Notes under the pieces: model-generated
Seen by the model: the letters and a program-made list of their open reading frames with translations, nothing else
Database searches by the model: none
Told to the model about the DNA's origin: nothing
In this document: positions 1 through 6,018 of the stretch, piece after piece
Position numbering within the stretch: position 1 is the stretch's first letter
Layout: each line of letters opens with the position of its first letter
Translations under genes and position numbers: made by a program
Origin: Actinomycetota bacterium
GTDB lineage: Bacteria > Actinomycetota > Acidimicrobiia > Spongiisociales > ZC4RG35
DNA length: 8,027 bases
Assembly (NCBI GenBank): GCA_027296205.1
Contig: JAPUJM010000191.1
Coordinates: forward strand, 1-8,027
Direction: 5' to 3'

Positions 1-660
1 CCCACCCACCTCCGAGGCTTCGGTTTCCTCGAGAAAGCTGCGACTCAGGTCTTCTAGGGCGTCGTGGCGACGCTGGGAGGGTGTTCGGTTGTCGTCTTTG
101 CCGGGAGGCGGCAGTAGAGCGTCAAGGGCGGTCATCAAGGTTTCACCGGCCAGACCGGTCATTTCAAAGCTTCCGCTCACCATCCCGTTGGCCTTCCGGG
201 AGACGTTGAGACGCCGACGTTCCAACTGGAGCTCTTCGGCGATGACCACACCCGCCTTGTCGACGGAGTGTCTCCAGTAGTCGAGGATCTGACGGGTCTC
301 CTCGGGGGTGTCACCGACGATCTCCAGAAGAACGCGCTCGGCGTCGGGATACTTGTCCGGCGTCTGCTCGGCCGCCCGGAACAGTTGATGCGCCTGGTCG
401 GTGGAGATCTGTCCGTGCTTCCATGAGAGATATGTGGATTTGAACCTTCGCGCCATCCGGGCCATCGAAACGAGCAGGTTGGCACGTGAACCGCTCATCC
501 GTGCGTGATGTCTCAGAAACGAAACGGTCGAAGGGTGACCGAAGAGCACATATCCCTTCCGTTCGTCAAATTCTCCCAGACGTCGGGCTCGCTCGGCCTC
601 GAAGCTTCTCGAAATGTCCTCAAACCGAATCAGGTCCTCACCCAAGCCCTCGGGCGACAA
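1..660 (-). CDS. DUF222 (13E12-type) protein, probable HNH endonuclease family, 3' part beyond left edge
   Basis: The minus-strand frame is open from base 660 to the left edge, giving about 220 residues. It has the look of the N-terminal DUF222 domain: a Leu/Glu/Arg-rich helical lead with EAERARRL, then GHPSTVSFLRHHARMSG, ANLLVSMARMARRF and HGQISTDQAHQLF. It closes with a QRRHDALEDLSRSF stretch and EVGG just before the edge, the point where family members lead into the region before their C-terminal HNH nuclease domain. That domain, if present, is outside the window, so nuclease activity is not shown. The family is common and often multicopy in Actinomycetota, and its cellular role is poorly known. 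The chosen TTG (660-658) keeps the frame intact but has no clear ribosome binding site. ATG 711-709 in the same frame has AGGGAG directly against it and would add an Arg/Trp-rich leader unlike the family. Homology instead favours a start at ATG 724 with a one-base frameshift at 659-661. Family assignment is by recalled pattern. Confidence 0.8.
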   Translation of the reverse strand, partial: MSPEGLGEDLIRFEDISRSFEAERARRLGEFDERKGYVLFGHPSTVSFLRHHARMSGSRANLLVSMARMARRFKSTYLSWKHGQISTDQAHQLFRAAEQTPDKYPDAERVLLEIVGDTPEETRQILDYWRHSVDKAGVVIAEELQLERRRLNVSRKANGMVSGSFEMTGLAGETLMTALDALLPPPGKDDNRTPSQRRHDALEDLSRSFLEETEASEVGG

Positions 661-724
661 ATGACTCGAGATCTTCAGTCTCCAGCGCCTGAATCGCCAG
701 CTTGAGAACATCTCCCTTTCCCAT
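638..724 (-). pseudogene. Out-of-frame 5' end of the DUF222 gene (one-base frameshift)
   Basis: A short minus-strand frame begins at ATG 724-722, reads MGKGDVLKLAIQALETEDLES over its first 21 codons, and ends at TGA 640-638. This stretch looks like the usual start of a DUF222 protein (a helix with an ALxxxDLxSL pattern). Removing one T from the TTT codon at 661-659 joins it directly to the downstream frame and gives DLESLSPEGLGEDL, a smooth family-like sequence. The simplest reading is a one-base insertion in the gene, either a real mutation or an assembly error in a three-base A run on the plus strand. Programmed +1 frameshifting is possible, but no obvious stimulatory signal is seen. No strong ribosome binding site precedes ATG 724. 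Confidence 0.6.
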
Positions 725-770
725 ACCTGATTTGTACAGCCGGGGTGTGACAAGAAAGGTCCGATTTGGG

Positions 771-1169
771 TTAGATCAGAGAAATTTCTTCGATTTCTCT
801 CTGCCTGATCCGCCAGGCCCGGATCACCGGTTCCCCCAAAAGCCCAACCACCAGATACACCCACTCCGGGTCGAGGGCGGCTGCCACGTCAACCATCGAC
901 GGTCTGGCCGATCCATGCGGATGGGAGTGGAACACCCCGGATAACTCCCAACCGTTCGACTCGGCGTCGCTCAACGCGGCGAAGTGCTCCTGCGGAGGCA
1001 CCGTGTACCCCGTCGGTGACTCGTCGAGGTTGGCCGTCGGATAGATGCCGACCACCTTCCCACTCCCGTCAGATGCAATCAGACCGCAGCCCTCGTTGGG
1101 AAGGGTCTGAGCACAATGGTCGATGATCAGCCGCCGCAGCGGTTCAGACAGATGGAGTGTCTCGCTCAA
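771..1169 (-). CDS. JAMM/MPN+ metalloprotease, Mec-like (peptidase family M67)
   Basis: This 132-residue protein has a complete JAMM zinc site: Glu26 in NEGCG, then His81-x-His83, seven residues, Ser91, two residues and Asp94. Such small stand-alone bacterial JAMM proteins include Mycobacterium tuberculosis Mec, which hydrolyses the CysO-cysteine adduct to release cysteine. Others sit beside ThiS/MoaD-like sulfur carriers and are thought to process carrier C-termini. It is probably cytoplasmic, as there is no signal peptide or membrane segment. The start is a TTG (1169-1167) inside the end of the rhodanese-ThiF gene, a 26-base overlap. No other in-frame start lies nearby, and the only upstream purine-rich element is a weak AGG. 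The overlap implies co-expression with the activating enzyme. No cysO, cysM or carrier gene is visible, so the substrate is unknown. The zinc site is seen; the Mec-like role is inferred from family and context. Confidence 0.92.
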   Translation of the reverse strand: MSETLHLSEPLRRLIIDHCAQTLPNEGCGLIASDGSGKVVGIYPTANLDESPTGYTVPPQEHFAALSDAESNGWELSGVFHSHPHGSARPSMVDVAAALDPEWVYLVVGLLGEPVIRAWRIRQREIEEISLI

Positions 1170-2325
1170 CGTTGCCTGGGTGGCGACAGAACTCGTCGTA
1201 ATCGACGAGCGCGGGTGGGCGGTCAGGATCGGAGCAGGCCGGGCAACCCGGATCCTGCTTGACGGTCACGCTCATGAAGTCCTGTTCTAGAGCGTCGTAG
1301 ACGAGGAGGCGGCCCGAGAGGATGTCGCCGATCCCGAGCAGCACCTTGATTGTCTCCATGGCCTGAATCGAGCCTATGACCCCGGGCAGCACTCCGAGGA
1401 CACCGGCCTCGGCGCATGATGGGGCGAGCTCGGGTGGCGGTGGCTCGGGATGGAGACACCGGTAGCACGGGCCTTGGTATGGCGTGAAGACGGCCGCCTG
1501 GCCTTCGAAGCGGAAGATCGAGCCGTGGACAACCGGGACTCGCAGATGGAGCGAGGTGTCGTTGACCAAGTACCGAGTCGGGAAGTTGTCACCTGCGTCG
1601 ACCACCACGTCGTAGTTGGCCATGATCGTCAGGGCGTTGGCAGCCATGAGACGCTCCCGGTGCGTCTCCACCTTGATGTCGGGGTTGAGGGCGAGGAGGG
1701 CCTCACGAGCCGACTCCACTTTCGGCATACCGACCCGATCGATGTTGTGAAGCACCTGACGTTGCAGGTTGGAGGGGTCGACGATGTCATCGTCAACGAT
1801 GCCGATCGTCCCCACCCCGGCGGCCGCGAGATAGAGAGCAGCCGGGGAGCCCAACCCTCCTGCTCCCACCAGCAGGACCCGGGCGGCGAGCAATTTGAGT
1901 TGGCCGGTCTCACCAATTTCGGGTAGTCGGACATGACGGGCGTACCTGATCCGTTGATCGACGGTGAGACCGGTAGGATCGCCCCAGGGCAGCCCCTCAG
2001 CCTTCCATCGGTCAAACCCACCGGCTATGGAGACGACGCGCTCGTAGCCCATCTGCTTCAAAGCCGCGGCAGCCAGCGCCGATCGCGCCCCACCCGAGCA
2101 GTAGAGGACCAGTTCGGTTTTCCTGTGGGTGACGACCGTGGCGATGTCGCGCTCCAGGACGCCACGGGCGAGGAACCGGGCGTCGGGAATTGCTCCCTGC
2201 TGATGCTCGTCGGCTTCGCGAACGTCTATCACGACTACCTCGTCGAGACGTTTCATCACCTGAGCGGGGGTTACCTCCTCGATCTCGCTGCGGGCCGCTT
2301 CGACGATCTCACGGTAGGTCGCCAT
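1144..2325 (-). CDS. Rhodanese-ThiF/MoeB fusion, ubiquitin-like sulfur-carrier activating enzyme (MoeZ-like)
   Basis: The protein has 393 residues. Residues about 15-115 form a rhodanese domain (VVIDVREADEH; active loop CSGGARS with Cys76; AGGFDRW). Residues about 120-365 form a ThiF/MoeB adenylyltransferase: ATP loop GAGGLGS (154-160), DDD at 178-180, SNLQRQ (185-190), catalytic DAGDN (243-247), PSCAEAG with Cys304 at the position used for acyl-persulfide formation in relatives, and zinc pairs CYRC (287/290) and CPAC (361/364). Such enzymes adenylate the C-terminal glycine of a ubiquitin-fold carrier and transfer sulfur from the rhodanese persulfide. MoeZ and human MOCS3 carry rhodanese at the C-terminus; here it is N-terminal. 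The tail VDYDEFCRHPG nevertheless resembles the linker that precedes rhodanese in MoeZ. ATG 2325-2323 overlaps the aceE stop by one base (TGATG), with an AGG seven bases upstream, so coupled translation is likely. The frame stays open further upstream to 2850, but that part is antisense-like and lies over aceE. The carrier is not identified; cysteine, thiazole or molybdopterin routes are all possible. Confidence 0.93.
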   Translation of the reverse strand: MATYREIVEAARSEIEEVTPAQVMKRLDEVVVIDVREADEHQQGAIPDARFLARGVLERDIATVVTHRKTELVLYCSGGARSALAAAALKQMGYERVVSIAGGFDRWKAEGLPWGDPTGLTVDQRIRYARHVRLPEIGETGQLKLLAARVLLVGAGGLGSPAALYLAAAGVGTIGIVDDDIVDPSNLQRQVLHNIDRVGMPKVESAREALLALNPDIKVETHRERLMAANALTIMANYDVVVDAGDNFPTRYLVNDTSLHLRVPVVHGSIFRFEGQAAVFTPYQGPCYRCLHPEPPPPELAPSCAEAGVLGVLPGVIGSIQAMETIKVLLGIGDILSGRLLVYDALEQDFMSVTVKQDPGCPACSDPDRPPALVDYDEFCRHPGNVERDTPSV

Positions 2326-5048
2326 CAGTAAGCCTGAGCCGGGTCGTCTGCCTCCGGATCGATGTGGTATCGATCGAGTGCATCGCGGACTGCTGAGACC
2401 GGGACACGGCCTTGTTTCGCTAGTGCCGAGAGTGCACTCGCCACTATGTGCCCGGCGTCGATCTCGAAGAAGCGGCGCAGTGCATGTCGCGAGTCGGAGC
2501 GGCCGTAGCCGTCCGTCCCGAGTATCGAGAAATCGTCCGGCACCCATCGGGCAATCTGATCGGGGACGAGTGTCATGAAGTCGCTGACGGCAAGGGTAGG
2601 TCCACCGGTGTGAGAAAGAAGACGTGTCGCCAGAGGCACCTTTGGATCGTCGCCTGGGTGAAGCCGGTTCCAACGCTCCACCGCCAGAGCCTCCTCCCGA
2701 AGCTTCTTGTATGAGGTTGCCGACCAGAGCTCTGCCCCGACTCCGTAATGCTCGGCCAAGTCGGTGGCAGCTTCCCTGGCGGCCAGATTCGCCGAGCCCG
2801 AGAACAGGATCTTCAGATCGGCGCCAACCTCGTCCGGGGCCGGTGCCCACCGATAGAGCCCGTCGACGATGCCCCGATCCACGCCTTCCGGTTTCTCTGG
2901 TTGGGCGTAGGTCTCGTTGTAGAGGGTGAGGTAATAGAAGACGTCTTCGGGATCGGCGCCGTACATGCGCTCCAGGCCGTGTTCGATGATGGTCCCCACT
3001 TCATAGGCAAATGCCGGGTCGTAGGCCTGACAGACAGGGACGGTGGAGGCCAGGACCAGGCTGTGCCCATCCTGGTGCTGAAGTCCCTCACCCTGAAGAG
3101 TGGTCCGTCCCGCGGTCGCTCCCAGAAGGAAACCCCGCGCTCGAGCATCGCTCGCACTCCAGATCAGGTCGCCGACCCGCTGGAAGCCGAACATCGAGTA
3201 GAAGATGAAGAAGGGGACCATTGGGATGCCCCTGGTGGCATACGAAGTGGCCGCCGCGGTCCACGACGCCATTGACCCAGACTCGGTAATGCCCTCCTCG
3301 AGGATCTGGCCGTCCTGAGCCTCGCTGTAGGAGAGAAGCATGGCGGCGTCGACGGGGTCGTACAGCTGACCTGAGGAGGCATAGATCTTCATCTCGCGGA
3401 AAAGCGAGTCCATTCCAAAGGTCCTGGCCTCATCGGGGACGATGGGGACGACATGTGGCCCAAATTCCGCAGAGCGCGAGAGGTTTCGCAATAGACGCGT
3501 GAAGGCCGAGGTGGTCGACGCCTCGACTTTTCCCGAGCCGGCGTAGACATCTTCATATGTCTCAGCTCCCGGGAGGCTCAACGAGACGTCTTGGCTGACG
3601 ACACGCTGCGGAAGGGGCCCGCCGAGCTCCTCGCGGCGCGCGTGCAAGTACTCATGTTCGGGTGTTCCCGGACCGGGCCGGAAATAGGGTGGCTCCTTGT
3701 CGGCGTCGAGGCTCTCAATCGGGATCTCTTCCTCGAGATGAAGAGTCGACCGCAGCTCCAGCAGCTGTTTGTTGGTCAACTCCTTGATGGAGTGGGTCGC
3801 GTTACGACCCTCGACATCCGGACCGAGAGTCCAGCCCTTGATCGTCTTGGCGAGGATGATGGTCGGCTTACCGTTGTTGAGCTCTGTGGCCACCTTGTAG
3901 GCGCCGTAGACCTTGCGGAAGTCGAGTCCGCCCCGACGCAGCGCCCAGATCTCATCATCGGTCCAGTCGCTGACCAATTCCTTGGTGCGGGGATCCTTGC
4001 CGAAGAAGTGGTCGCGGACGTACCCGCCATCCTCGGCCTTGTACCGCTGGTACTCGCCGTCCACGGTGGAGCCCATGACGTCCACCAGAGCGCCCTCGGT
4101 GTCTTGGGCAAGCAGCGAGTCCCACCCACTTCCCCAAATGACCTTGATGACATTCCACCCGGCGCCACGGAACACGGCCTCCAGCTCACTGATGATCGAG
4201 CCGTTTCCCCGAACCGGGCCATCGAGTCGTTGCAGGTTGCAGTTGACGACCCAGACGAGATTGTCGAGACCCTCTCGAGTAGCCAGCGAGATCGCTCCGA
4301 GCGTCTCGGGCTCATCGGTCTCCCCGTCCCCTATGAAACACCACACCCGGGACAGCGATGTGTCGTCAATCCCCCGATTATGCATGTACTTGTTGAATCG
4401 GGCCTGATAGATGGAGTTGATCGGGCCGAGACCCATTGAGACTGTCGGGTATTCCCAGAACTCGGGCATGAGACGCGGGTGCGGATACGAGGAAAGACCG
4501 TCGCCGGCGATCTCGAAGCGAAAGTTGTCGAGATGCTTCTCCTCAAACCGGCCCTCGAGGTATGCCCTCGCATATATCCCCGGGGCGGCATGGCCCTGCA
4601 TATAGACGTGGTCACCGCCGCCGGGGGCGTTCCTGCCCCGGAAGAAATGGTTGAAGCCGATCTCGTAGAGAGTGGCCGAGGACGCAAAAGTGGAGAGATG
4701 CCCGCCGATTCCCTTATCGCGGTGGTTGGCCTTGACCACCATGACTGCGGCGTTCCAGCGGATGAATCTTCGGATCCGGCGCTCCAAATGCTCATCACCG
4801 GGGAATTCGGGCTGCTCCTCGGGTGGGATGGTGTTGATGTACGGAGTCGTGACGACTCCGGGAACCCCGAGCTGGGTCTTGTGGGCTCTCTCCTGCAGCT
4901 TGGCCAGGAGAAACCGGGCGCGAACCGGCCCATGCTTCTCGGCCACCGCATCAAGTGACTCGATCCACTCACTGGTTTCGACCGGGTCGGTGTCCGGCAA
5001 TTGGTGAACGAATTCGTCGCCAATGGTCTCGCCGAGCTTTCCTGCCAT
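2325..5048 (-). CDS. aceE: Pyruvate dehydrogenase E1 component, homodimeric type
   Basis: This 907-residue protein is close in size to Escherichia coli AceE (887). It is the thiamine-diphosphate-dependent E1 of the pyruvate dehydrogenase complex: it decarboxylates pyruvate and reductively acetylates the lipoyl groups of E2 in the cytoplasm. The ThDP motif is complete, from GDGETDEPE at 240-248 to NCN at 269-271, followed by LQRLDGPV and GAGWNVIKV, nearly as in E. coli. Other family blocks are GGHLSTFASSA (115-125), YMQGHAAPG (149-157), the mobile-loop His in EGRNATHS (His419), ILEEGITESG (582-591) with the expected catalytic Glu, FFIFYSMFGFQR (613-624), QGEGLQHQDGHS (652-663) and GTDGYGRSDSR (844-854). 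The start is ATG 5048-5046, with only a weak upstream ribosome binding site, 13 bases after the hydrolase stop. No E2, E3 or known regulator is adjacent; aceE away from E2/E3 is common in actinobacteria. The downstream neighbour is translationally overlapped. Identity is very secure. Confidence 0.98.
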   Translation of the reverse strand: MAGKLGETIGDEFVHQLPDTDPVETSEWIESLDAVAEKHGPVRARFLLAKLQERAHKTQLGVPGVVTTPYINTIPPEEQPEFPGDEHLERRIRRFIRWNAAVMVVKANHRDKGIGGHLSTFASSATLYEIGFNHFFRGRNAPGGGDHVYMQGHAAPGIYARAYLEGRFEEKHLDNFRFEIAGDGLSSYPHPRLMPEFWEYPTVSMGLGPINSIYQARFNKYMHNRGIDDTSLSRVWCFIGDGETDEPETLGAISLATREGLDNLVWVVNCNLQRLDGPVRGNGSIISELEAVFRGAGWNVIKVIWGSGWDSLLAQDTEGALVDVMGSTVDGEYQRYKAEDGGYVRDHFFGKDPRTKELVSDWTDDEIWALRRGGLDFRKVYGAYKVATELNNGKPTIILAKTIKGWTLGPDVEGRNATHSIKELTNKQLLELRSTLHLEEEIPIESLDADKEPPYFRPGPGTPEHEYLHARREELGGPLPQRVVSQDVSLSLPGAETYEDVYAGSGKVEASTTSAFTRLLRNLSRSAEFGPHVVPIVPDEARTFGMDSLFREMKIYASSGQLYDPVDAAMLLSYSEAQDGQILEEGITESGSMASWTAAATSYATRGIPMVPFFIFYSMFGFQRVGDLIWSASDARARGFLLGATAGRTTLQGEGLQHQDGHSLVLASTVPVCQAYDPAFAYEVGTIIEHGLERMYGADPEDVFYYLTLYNETYAQPEKPEGVDRGIVDGLYRWAPAPDEVGADLKILFSGSANLAAREAATDLAEHYGVGAELWSATSYKKLREEALAVERWNRLHPGDDPKVPLATRLLSHTGGPTLAVSDFMTLVPDQIARWVPDDFSILGTDGYGRSDSRHALRRFFEIDAGHIVASALSALAKQGRVPVSAVRDALDRYHIDPEADDPAQAY

Positions 5049-5061
5049 AGCGTCAGGTTAG

Positions 5062-5946
5062 TTAGGCGGTGATTTCACGCTTCAGAGAAGCCTGGAGCCA
5101 GGGGACCACCGTGGCCAGAAACCGGATCGGCGCATCCATTTGTGGGGTGTGGCCGGTGTCCTCCATCTGAACCAGTTGCCAGTCGGGTCTCAGCGCGCAC
5201 AGCCACTCGACAGCTGTCGGAGACACGATGTGGTCTCCGAGACCCTGGACTACGAGAGTCGGCGCCTTGATCTCCCGAATCATGGCGACAAACGAGGACG
5301 GCGTGCGAAACATCCTGGCAATGGATCTTCCGGTGCTCGGCACCGCCTCCTCCGCCCACGGGAGCTCCATCCTCACGGTGGCAAGCGCGACGAACTCCTC
5401 GACGAGCTGAATCGGTACCCGGCCGGGTTTGTGCGTGATCGTCTCGAGGCTCAGCTTCACGAGCTCCTGGGGCGTGAGTCGGTTGAGGAAGTACCACGAC
5501 ATGGCCCGGCCAACTCCAGGCGTTGCCTGAAGCGCCAGACGTCTTGCGGTGGGCCAGTGAATCCTCGGATCTGGAAACCTCGGGGGAGTGGCGGGTGCAA
5601 CGAGTAGCAGGGAGTCGACGGTCTCGGGAGCTCGAGAGGCAACCATCTCGGCAAGGAGACCTCCCATCGAATTGCCGACAAGAGTTGCTGACGGAGCAAA
5701 CTCGGACATGAAGGAGTGCACGGCCCTGGCGTGAGTGACCAGTTCCCAGTCTTTGGCGGGGGGAGAAAGCCCAAACCCGGGAAGATCCAGGGCGACGGTT
5801 CGACCCAGGTCGGCCAGCCTCGGGCCGACGGCGTCCCAATTGGCGACCGATCCCCCAAGACCGTGGACGAGCACTATGACCTCACCGCTGCCTCCGTAGT
5901 CCCGCCAATGAAGGGGCCCGGCAGATGTCTGGATATAGGCTCTCAC
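5062..5946 (-). CDS. Alpha/beta-fold hydrolase
   Basis: A 294-residue single-domain alpha/beta hydrolase with all key elements in order: LVHGLGG (26-32, oxyanion hole), LDLPGFGLS (53-61), nucleophile elbow GNSMG with Ser93, a cap region of about 120-220, acid GLGDHIVS with Asp238, and DTGHTPQMD with His266. It resembles the meta-cleavage-product hydrolase/haloperoxidase-like branch, but substrate cannot be named from sequence; an esterase or lipase-like function is equally possible. There is no signal peptide. The frame stays open far upstream (to 6597) over the divergent ABC gene, but homology begins at RAYIQTSAGPLHWRDYG, so the start is GTG 5946-5944 or TTG 5952-5950. No Shine-Dalgarno sequence precedes either. 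A TACTCT box just upstream would place transcription start on or near the GTG, so the gene may be leaderless. It ends 13 bases before aceE and is probably the first gene of that operon. Confidence 0.93.
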   Translation of the reverse strand: MRAYIQTSAGPLHWRDYGGSGEVIVLVHGLGGSVANWDAVGPRLADLGRTVALDLPGFGLSPPAKDWELVTHARAVHSFMSEFAPSATLVGNSMGGLLAEMVASRAPETVDSLLLVAPATPPRFPDPRIHWPTARRLALQATPGVGRAMSWYFLNRLTPQELVKLSLETITHKPGRVPIQLVEEFVALATVRMELPWAEEAVPSTGRSIARMFRTPSSFVAMIREIKAPTLVVQGLGDHIVSPTAVEWLCALRPDWQLVQMEDTGHTPQMDAPIRFLATVVPWLQASLKREITA

Positions 5947-5952
5947 GCTCAA

Positions 5953-5958
5953 AGAGTA
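5953..5958 (-). promoter_or_regulatory. Possible -10 box for the hydrolase-aceE operon (leaderless start)
   Basis: The minus strand reads TACTCT here, matching the TANNNT pattern of actinobacterial housekeeping -10 boxes, and ends six bases before GTG 5946. Transcription would then begin on or next to the start codon, which fits the absence of a ribosome binding site. There is no credible -35 at 16-18 bases; a TTGAGC lies only 12 bases upstream. Weak pattern evidence. Confidence 0.3.
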
Positions 5959-5987
5959 CTGGCGAATTCGGCTCAATCCGACGCCGG

Positions 5988-5993
5988 TAATGT
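5988..5993 (+). promoter_or_regulatory. Possible -10 box for the ABC exporter genes
   Basis: TAATGT on the plus strand matches TANNNT and lies about 25 bases before the proposed CTG start at 6019, leaving room for a short leader that contains GGAGG. No recognisable -35 is found at the expected distance. It sits within the roughly 70-base divergent region shared with the hydrolase operon, which also holds an 8-base palindrome CGAATTCG (5963-5970) and a GCTCAA direct repeat (5947-5952 and 5971-5976). Weak evidence. Confidence 0.25.
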
Positions 5994-6007
5994 CGCGTTG
6001 GCGATTT

Positions 6008-6012
6008 GGAGG
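6008..6012 (+). promoter_or_regulatory. Shine-Dalgarno GGAGG that sets the ABC ATPase start at CTG 6019
   Basis: GGAGG is a perfect anti-16S match, six bases before CTG 6019-6021. Translation from that CTG gives MADILQATGLVKAFG, the expected beginning of an ABC-2 ATPase. No ATG or GTG in this frame lies at a suitable distance. The alternative TTG at 5998 would place the motif inside the coding region and add seven residues. Confidence 0.65.
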
Positions 6013-6018
6013 CGTACC

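Noticed and set aside
177..485. Minus-strand frame of 102 codons at the left end
   Set aside because: It is an out-of-frame shadow of the DUF222 gene, whose own frame is open through the same bases and matches the family.
725..770. Gap between the JAMM gene and the DUF222 gene as a terminator or promoter
   Set aside because: I found no stem-loop with a T run. A TTGTCA and TACAAA pair exists on the minus strand, but the spacer is only about 11 bases, too short for a standard promoter.
2326..2850. Upstream extension of the rhodanese-ThiF frame to 2850
   Set aside because: The extension is Arg/Ser/Pro-rich without recognisable domains and overlaps aceE in another frame. The rhodanese homology starts just after ATG 2325.
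3591..4439. Plus-strand open frame of 282 codons, opposite aceE
   Set aside because: Its translation resembles no family I know and it lies wholly antisense to highly conserved aceE sequence. Long antisense frames are expected in G+C-rich DNA.
5716..6018. Upstream extension of the ABC ATPase frame to 5716
   Set aside because: It overlaps the hydrolase gene on the other strand, including part of its conserved N-terminal half, and adds nothing ABC-like. The GGAGG-CTG pair at 6008-6021 marks the likely start.
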